This document shows, one piece after another, positions 59,031 to 64,000 of a stretch of 64,000 nt of DNA; position 1 is the first letter of the stretch, and each line of letters begins with the position of its first letter. The position numbers and the translations under genes were made by a program. The notes under the pieces were generated by a model. That model did not search any database, was not told the DNA's origin, and saw only the letters and a program-made list of their open reading frames with translations. This stretch comes from Martelella mediterranea DSM 17316 (GTDB lineage: Bacteria; Pseudomonadota; Alphaproteobacteria; Rhizobiales; Rhizobiaceae). The stretch is from the NCBI RefSeq assembly GCF_002043005.1, contig NZ_CP020330.1, positions 704,501 to 768,500 of the forward strand. The letters are read 5' to 3'.

Positions 59031-59795
59031 TCAGATGACCTTCGCGACCCGCTCCAGAATGTCGAGATAGCCCTCGACATGCCAGGCAGAACGGCCGATG
59101 AACAGCCCGTCGACATGGTCGCAGGCGATCATTTCGGCGCAGTTTCCGGGGTTGACGCTGCCGCCGTAAAGGCACGGCAGTTCGCGGCCGGTCACAAGCC
59201 GCGTGGTGTCGATGATCTTGGCCTGCCGCGCTTCGGCATAATCGGGCGTGGCCGGATGTCCGCGCTCACCGATCGCCCAGACCGGCTCATAGGCGAAGAT
59301 GATCTCGGCCTGTTTCTGCTGATCGTCAAGCCGCGAAAGCGCGGCTTCGACCTGGGCATGCAGCACATCATCGGCCCGGCCGGCATCCTTTTCCGCCTCG
59401 GTCTCGCCGATGCAGATCAGCGGGATCATGCCGTGGCGCACGGCCGCCTCGGTCTTCAGCCCGACAGTCTCGTCGGTCTCGCCGAAATTGGCGCGCCGTT
59501 CCGAATGGCCGAGCTCGACGATATCCATGCCGCAATCGGCAAGCATCACCGGGGAGATCTCGCCGGTCCACGCGCCGTGATCGTTCCAGTGCATGTTCTG
59601 CGCGCCGACCAGAACATCGGCATCCGAAAGCCGCGCCTTGACCTCGCGGATGGCGGTGAAGGGCGGAATGACGAAGCGCTGGATGCGGTCGTCGGCCTTG
59701 GCGACGGCGAGCGCATCGGCATAGGCGACGGCCTCGGACAGTGTCTTGTTCATCTTCCAGCTGGTTCCGACAAAGAACCGGTCAAACCGTGCCAT
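59031..59795 (-). CDS. tpiA: Triose-phosphate isomerase paralogue (EryH-like)
   Basis: A 254-residue TIM-fold isomerase. [11 protein letters not shown] (catalytic Lys), [14 protein letters not shown] (catalytic His), [10 protein letters not shown] (catalytic Glu) and [14 protein letters not shown] (phosphate loop) are all present. Paired with rpiB and an eryR-like gene it is most likely the tetrulose-phosphate isomerase of erythritol degradation rather than the housekeeping glycolytic enzyme. Confidence 0.9.
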   Translation of the reverse strand: MARFDRFFVGTSWKMNKTLSEAVAYADALAVAKADDRIQRFVIPPFTAIREVKARLSDADVLVGAQNMHWNDHGAWTGEISPVMLADCGMDIVELGHSERRANFGETDETVGLKTEAAVRHGMIPLICIGETEAEKDAGRADDVLHAQVEAALSRLDDQQKQAEIIFAYEPVWAIGERGHPATPDYAEARQAKIIDTTRLVTGRELPCLYGGSVNPGNCAEMIACDHVDGLFIGRSAWHVEGYLDILERVAKVI

Positions 59796-59798
59796 CGC

Positions 59799-60566
59799 TC
59801 ACTCTTCCTCTGCGAAATACAATTCTATGCCCTGGCTTGTGAGCTCCGCGGCCTGTTCTTGCGGCAGGGCGCGGCTGGTCACCACGCCGGCGAAAGCATC
59901 GAGGTCCGCCAGCCGGTGCAGGGCGGTGCGGCCGAACTTGTTGTGGTCGGCCATCAGATAGGATTTCTGCGCGACTGCCATCATCGCGCGCTTGACCTGC
60001 AGCACCTCCTGATCCTGGTGGCAGGCGATGCGGCCGTGGATCGAGGAACTGGTGATCAGCGCGATATCGGCGCGCAGGTCGGCAAGCGTGGCGGTTGTGA
60101 TCACGCCGAAGAAGCCGTTGAATTTCTTTGAAAAATCGCCGCCAAGCGCGATCAGGCTAATGCCGCCCTGCCCCGAAAGCCCATTGATGATCGAAAGATT
60201 GTTGGTGATCACCGTCAACGGTCGTTTCTCGATCAGGAACGGGATCACCGCTTCCGACGTCGAGCCGTCATCGACCATCACGCTCATGCCCGGCTCGATG
60301 AAATCGGCGGCGCGCCGCGCGATCGCGCTTTTCAGCGCCGGCGCCATCTTCGCGCGGTAGCGATAATCGCTTTCGAACTGGCCGCTCGCCTCGATCGTCG
60401 CCCCGCCGCGCACCTTGCGCAGCAGGCCCTCGGCTTCGAGATCGTCCAGATCGCGGTGGATCGTCATCTTCGAAACGGCGAAGCGCGCCGCCAGATCGTC
60501 AAGCGAAACCGTGCCTTCCTCGACCAGCAGATCAACAATATCCCGACGGCGGTCATCAAGCTTCAA
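59799..60566 (-). CDS. eryR: DeoR-family regulator, EryR-like
   Basis: A 255-residue DeoR regulator with HTH VSLDDLAARFAVSKMTIHRDLDDLEAEG and sensor motifs VMVDDGSTSEAVIPF and YLMADHNKFGRTAL. Its stop lies 3 bp before the tpiA ATG, so it leads the operon. The start is a TTG at 60566 with AGGGG 8 nt upstream; the frame is closed further upstream by TGA. The GATAA-TATG-TTATC palindrome at 60634 is probably its operator and links it to the transporter promoter at 46124-46173. Confidence 0.83.
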   Translation of the reverse strand: MKLDDRRRDIVDLLVEEGTVSLDDLAARFAVSKMTIHRDLDDLEAEGLLRKVRGGATIEASGQFESDYRYRAKMAPALKSAIARRAADFIEPGMSVMVDDGSTSEAVIPFLIEKRPLTVITNNLSIINGLSGQGGISLIALGGDFSKKFNGFFGVITTATLADLRADIALITSSSIHGRIACHQDQEVLQVKRAMMAVAQKSYLMADHNKFGRTALHRLADLDAFAGVVTSRALPQEQAAELTSQGIELYFAEEE

Positions 60567-60633
60567 CGGACGGCCCCTCGCATCTCATGAGCGGTGACTA
60601 ACATCGCGATCTCTCATAATCAATCATTGTGAA

Positions 60634-60647
60634 GATAATATGTTATC
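60634..60647. promoter_or_regulatory. GATAA-TATG-TTATC palindrome upstream of the DeoR gene
   Basis: A perfect 5-bp inverted repeat; its reverse complement GATAACATATTATC contains the GATAACATA half-site present at 46144-46152. It lies about 70 bp upstream of the regulator start and 150 bp upstream of the GMC oxidoreductase. Confidence 0.55.
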
Positions 60648-60798
60648 TTTTAATGTGATTTTGCAAGAGCCGTCCAGTTGGGTGCGCAGGTGCGTTATTC
60701 ACGGCAGTTCGAGAGCCATCGATCATCCCCGCCTGCGCGCGGAATTTATTTGGAACGTTCCTAAACATGTGCTAGATCGCCCTCGGGAGGATCATTGC

Positions 60799-62379
60799 AT
60801 GGTCTATGATTTCATCATTGTTGGCGGCGGTTCGGCCGGGTGCGTGCTCGCAGCAAGGCTTTCCGAGAACCCGGAGGTTAAGGTTCTGCTGCTGGAAGCG
60901 GGCGGCGGGGACCGGCATCCGTTTTATACGCTGCCGGCCGGATTCGCCAAGATGACCAAGGGCATCGGCAGCTGGGGCTGGCACACCGTGCCGCAGCGGC
61001 ATATGAACGACATGTCGATCCGCTTCACCCAGGCCAAGGTGATCGGCGGCGGCTCGACCATCAACGCCCAGATCTATACCCGCGGCAACCGGCTCGATTA
61101 CGACGAATGGCGGCAAATGGGCTGCACAGGCTGGGGCTATGACGATGTGCTGCCGTTCTTCAAGAAGGCCGAGGACAACGACACCTACGACAACGACTAT
61201 CACGGCAAGGGCGGGCCCCTTGGCGTTTCGAAGCCTTCGGCGCCGCTGCCGATCTGCGAAGCCTATTTCCGCGCGGCCGGCGAACTCGGCATACCCTTCA
61301 ACCCGGACATGACCGGCGAGAAGCAGGACGGCGTCGGCTATTATCAGTTGACCCAGAAGCATGCGCGACGCTCCTCCGCCTCCAAGGCCTATCTCGGCCC
61401 GGCGCGCCATCGCGCAAACCTCACCATCCGCACCGGCGTCGAGACCCGCCGCATCCGGATCGAGAACGGCCGGGCGACCGGCGTGGAAACCGCCGCCGGC
61501 GAGGTGCTGACGGCGGGCCGCGAGGTGCTGCTGTCATCGGGCGCGATCGGCTCGCCGCGTCTGCTGATGCTCTCCGGCATCGGTCCGGCCGCTCATCTGC
61601 GCGCGGCCGGCATCGAGACGGTCTTCAACCATCCGGAGGTTGGCGAGAACCTGCAGGATCATCTTGATCTCTTCACCATTCTCGAATGCGCCGGCGATTT
61701 CACCTACGATAAATATGCCCGCCCCTTCTGGTCGGCGGTGGCCGGCCTGCAATATGTGCTGACCCGCAAGGGCCCTGTCGCCTCCAGCCTGTTCGAAACC
61801 GGCGGCTTCTGGTATGCGGAACAGGATGCGCGCTCGCCGGATATCCAGTTCCATCTGGGCCTCGGCTCCGGCATCGAGGCGGGCGTGGAGAAGATGATCA
61901 ATCCCGGCGTCACGCTGAATTCCGCCTATCTCCGCCCCCGCTCGCGCGGTTCGGTGCGGCTGAAATCGGCCAATCCCGCCGATGCGCCGCTGATCGACCC
62001 GAATTACTGGGCCGATCCCCATGACCGGGACATGTCGATCCGCGGGCTGAAGCTGGCGCAGGAGATCATGCATCAGGACGCGCTGAAACCGTTCATCAAG
62101 CGCGAGATGCTGCCGGGGCCGGCGGTGAAGACGGATGACGATTATTTCGCCTATGCCTGCCGCCACGCCAAGACCGACCACCACCCCGCCGGCACCTGCC
62201 GCATGGGCGCGGACGAGCGCGCCGTGGTCGATCCCGAGCTGAAATTCAACGGCATCAACGGCCTGCGCGTCGCCGATGCCTCGATCATGCCGACTCTGAT
62301 TTCCTCCAACACCAACGCCGCCGCCATCATGATCGGCGAAAAGGCCGCCGACATGATTGCGCGCGAGCATGGGTTGTGA
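60799..62379 (+). CDS. GMC-family FAD oxidoreductase (alcohol/choline dehydrogenase type)
   Basis: A 526-residue flavoenzyme. The FAD motif DFIIVGGGSAGCVLAARLSE is at residues 4-23. VIGGGSTINAQIYTRG is GMC signature 1, SSGAIGSPRLLMLSGIGP signature 2, and HPAGTCRMG holds the catalytic His. It oxidises a primary alcohol or polyol and may feed the quinone pool. GGGAGG lies 8 nt before ATG 60799; the earlier in-frame start at 60640 is not credible. It is divergent from the ery regulator, and the substrate is unknown. Confidence 0.88.
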   Translation: MVYDFIIVGGGSAGCVLAARLSENPEVKVLLLEAGGGDRHPFYTLPAGFAKMTKGIGSWGWHTVPQRHMNDMSIRFTQAKVIGGGSTINAQIYTRGNRLDYDEWRQMGCTGWGYDDVLPFFKKAEDNDTYDNDYHGKGGPLGVSKPSAPLPICEAYFRAAGELGIPFNPDMTGEKQDGVGYYQLTQKHARRSSASKAYLGPARHRANLTIRTGVETRRIRIENGRATGVETAAGEVLTAGREVLLSSGAIGSPRLLMLSGIGPAAHLRAAGIETVFNHPEVGENLQDHLDLFTILECAGDFTYDKYARPFWSAVAGLQYVLTRKGPVASSLFETGGFWYAEQDARSPDIQFHLGLGSGIEAGVEKMINPGVTLNSAYLRPRSRGSVRLKSANPADAPLIDPNYWADPHDRDMSIRGLKLAQEIMHQDALKPFIKREMLPGPAVKTDDDYFAYACRHAKTDHHPAGTCRMGADERAVVDPELKFNGINGLRVADASIMPTLISSNTNAAAIMIGEKAADMIAREHGL

Positions 62380-62473
62380 GGGCTTGCGGAGAATACGGAA
62401 AGGCGTCATGACGGGCTAAAGCCAGTCAATGGCTACCGTCTTTCATGGCCTTTCCTTTCGGGAAGCCTTGCCG

Positions 62474-62618
62474 CCACCAATCTCCCCCCTTGAGGGGGAG
62501 ATGTCGCGAAAGCGACAGAGAGGGGTAAAGGGCATAAGCAGCAAGCGCTGTGCTCTCGGAGAGGGTTCACCCCTCTCTGCCCCTGTCGGGGCATCTCTCC
62601 CTCAAGGGGAGAGATTAC
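62474..62618. repeat. Intergenic palindromic element, family B (diverged copy in the LacI leader)
   Basis: CTCCCCCCTTGAGGGGGAG, GTCGCGAAAGCGAC and CTCTCCCTCAAGGGGAGAG hairpins lie in the family B order, with a different middle. It ends 42 bp before the LacI start codon. Confidence 0.8.
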
Positions 62619-62660
62619 TTGTGGCGGGACGGAAGCCGATTGCGACAAAGGGAACAGGAA

Positions 62661-63671
62661 GTGGCGAAACGACCGACGATCATCGATGTGGCCCATCATG
62701 CGGGTGTGTCCAAATCGACGGTATCGCTCGTGCTGCAGAATTCGCCGCTGGTGAAGAAGGCAACCCGGACCCGCGTCGAGGAATCGATGCAGGCGCTGAA
62801 CTATGTCTATAACCGCACCGCCGCCAACCTGCGCGGGGCGGAGGCCGGGCTGATCGGCCTCGTCATCAACGACCTGCGCAACCCGTTCTTCGCCGAGTTC
62901 GCGGCGAGCGCCCAGATGACCTTCGCCGAGCATGGCTTCGCCACCGTGATCGCCAATACCGACGAGGATATCGACATCCAGGCGCAGGTGATCGCCTCCA
63001 TGGTGGAACACGGCGTGTCCGCGCTGATCATTTCGCCGGCCTATGGCGATGAGGGCGCGGTGTTCGAGCGGATCGGCCGCGCCGGACTGCCGGCGCTGCA
63101 GGTGCTGCGCATGGCATCTGCCGATACCGCCCGCTTTCCCTTCGCCTCGCTCGATTACGAGGCCGGAAGCCTCGAGGCGGCGCGCCATCTCGTCGAGAGC
63201 GGCGCGCAGAAGATCGCCTTCGTCGGCGGCCTGCCGGACCGGGCGGTAACGCAGGAGCGCATGGCGGGCTACCGCGCCGTTCTCGGCGATCGCCAGCCCA
63301 TAACCCTCCTTGGCCGCCCGACCCGCGCCTTCGGCCGCGAGGCCGCGCTGAGGCTTTCCGCCGACCGTCAGGGCATCGATGCCGTGCTCTGCTTCAACGA
63401 TCTGGTGGCGCTCGGCATGATGGCGGGCTTTGCCGAAGCCGGCATCGCCGTCGGCCGCGATATCGCGCTGATCGGCTTCGACGACATCGAGGAATGCGCC
63501 CTCGCCTTTCCCAAACTCTCCTCCGTCCATTGTGATATCGGCGCCTTCGGCCGCGATGCGGCTGCCACCATGCTCGCCTGGCTGGAAACCGGCGAGCGCC
63601 CGCCGGAACGGCATCTGTCGCCGGTGACGCTGATGGTGCGGGAGACGAGTGGGAGGAAGGTGATTCCGTAG
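62661..63671 (+). CDS. LacI-family transcriptional regulator
   Basis: A 336-residue regulator. The HTH and hinge are IIDVAHHAGVSKSTVSLVLQN and YVYNRTAANLRG, followed by a periplasmic-binding-like sensor domain (GLIGLVINDLRNPFFAEF, IGFDDIEECALAF). It probably represses sugar or polyol genes lying beyond the window. The GTG at 62661 was chosen because the HTH starts at once; an ORF extension to 62550 runs through the palindromic repeat and is not coding. Confidence 0.87.
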   Translation: MAKRPTIIDVAHHAGVSKSTVSLVLQNSPLVKKATRTRVEESMQALNYVYNRTAANLRGAEAGLIGLVINDLRNPFFAEFAASAQMTFAEHGFATVIANTDEDIDIQAQVIASMVEHGVSALIISPAYGDEGAVFERIGRAGLPALQVLRMASADTARFPFASLDYEAGSLEAARHLVESGAQKIAFVGGLPDRAVTQERMAGYRAVLGDRQPITLLGRPTRAFGREAALRLSADRQGIDAVLCFNDLVALGMMAGFAEAGIAVGRDIALIGFDDIEECALAFPKLSSVHCDIGAFGRDAAATMLAWLETGERPPERHLSPVTLMVRETSGRKVIP

Positions 63672-63727
63672 ACAGAACCTCGCCGCCCACCATCTGCCCT
63701 TGAGAGAAATCAATGGCCTTGGGGCTT

Positions 63728-63894
63728 GCACCCAATACTCTCTCCCGCTGGCGGGAGAGATGCCCCGAAAGGGGCAGTGAGGGTGGCGCAGCATTTCATG
63801 TCGTGAGGGCGTTCGCGGTGACAGACTCCCCCCTCACTGTCGCTGTCGCGACATCTCTCCCCTCTGGGGCGAGAAGGTTTGCGGGCTGTGCGGC
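63728..63894. repeat. Intergenic palindromic element, family B (intact copy, empty IS110 target)
   Basis: A 167-bp copy nearly identical in plan to 25054-25218. It carries an undisturbed element-1 target (GCGACAT-CT-CTCCCC, core 63855-63856) and, on the minus strand, a near-match to the element-2 target (CCACC-CT-CACTG, core 63781-63780). Confidence 0.9.
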
Positions 63895-63934
63895 CAGGCC
63901 AAGACGCGTATTTTAAGGCCCGCAGATAACCTCG

Positions 63935-64000
63935 CTATTCAGCCGCCTGCTTGCCCGCGCCGAAGCGCTGCTCGATATAATCGGCGACCATCGCCTCGAA
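63935..64000 (-). CDS. C-terminal end of an unidentified protein
   Basis: The minus strand reads ...ADYIEQRFGAGKQAAE and a TAG stop at 63935-63937, in a frame open to the window edge. Only 21 residues are visible, too few to assign a family. The stop is close to the family B element, as at other gene ends in this window. Confidence 0.5.
   Translation of the reverse strand, partial: FEAMVADYIEQRFGAGKQAAE

Noticed and set aside
62550..62660. Longer LacI start at 62550
   Set aside because: The added codons lie in the family B palindromic repeat, and the DNA-binding domain begins right after GTG 62661.

Overview
The window is GC-rich, densely coded DNA from an alphaproteobacterium, most likely a member of the Hyphomicrobiales (Rhizobiales), Rhizobiaceae or a close relative. 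The grounds are the NadQ/NrtR-nadABC arrangement, an erythritol (ery) locus, class Ib nrdHIEF, a DUF2778 protein, and many Rhizobium-type intergenic palindromic repeats. The species cannot be named from this sequence alone.

Layout. 1-2192: start of a dipeptide-type ABC transporter (dppA and partial dppB, minus). 2662-7057: NUDIX-like NAD regulator and nadABC with two operator-like palindromes. 7036-8186: a divergent reductase/TetR pair around a 26-bp palindrome, followed by a decayed second copy of the nadC 3' end. 8400-12228: DUF2147 protein, SLC13-type permease, DUF2778 protein. 12285-16224: nrdHIEF (minus) with NrdR-box-like sites and an intrinsic terminator in its leader. 16918-21990: cyoABCD quinol oxidase and SURF1 (minus). 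22504-24807: small membrane protein and pgi. 25243-29805: branched-chain-type ABC transporter livKHMGF (minus). 30327-40519: a 2-aminobenzoyl-CoA (anthranilate) catabolic cluster comprising ligase, fused monooxygenase/reductase, thioesterases, SDRs, RidA, FAH-type hydrolase, cupin and a MarR regulator. An AT-rich motif recurs at its promoters. 40848-60566: a composite tetritol/erythritol locus with eryDABC, a sugar ABC transporter, a second kinase/DeoR/flavin dehydrogenase module, and rpiB-tpiA-eryR. 60799-63671: GMC oxidoreductase and LacI regulator. The window ends inside an unidentified minus-strand gene.

The most interesting part is 56048-58480. One ~167-bp intergenic palindromic element has been hit twice, by two related but distinct IS110-family elements lying head to head. 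Each carries a ~170-nt conserved non-coding region before its recombinase gene that reads as a bridge RNA. Compensatory stem changes are visible. So are a conserved apical hairpin, donor guides matching the element's own ends, and target guides matching each element's own and different insertion site, all around a CT core. Intact copies of the palindromic element at 25054 and 63728 still carry predicted empty target sites.

How the genes work together. The erythritol genes are expected to import a tetritol (ABC transporter), phosphorylate it (EryA), oxidise it (EryB), epimerise it (EryC), and convert the tetrulose phosphate with TpiA/RpiB paralogues to erythrose 4-phosphate. The anthranilate cluster activates 2-aminobenzoate to its CoA thioester and dearomatises it with the flavin monooxygenase/reductase; the flanking SDR, RidA and hydrolase genes probably carry out the later steps.
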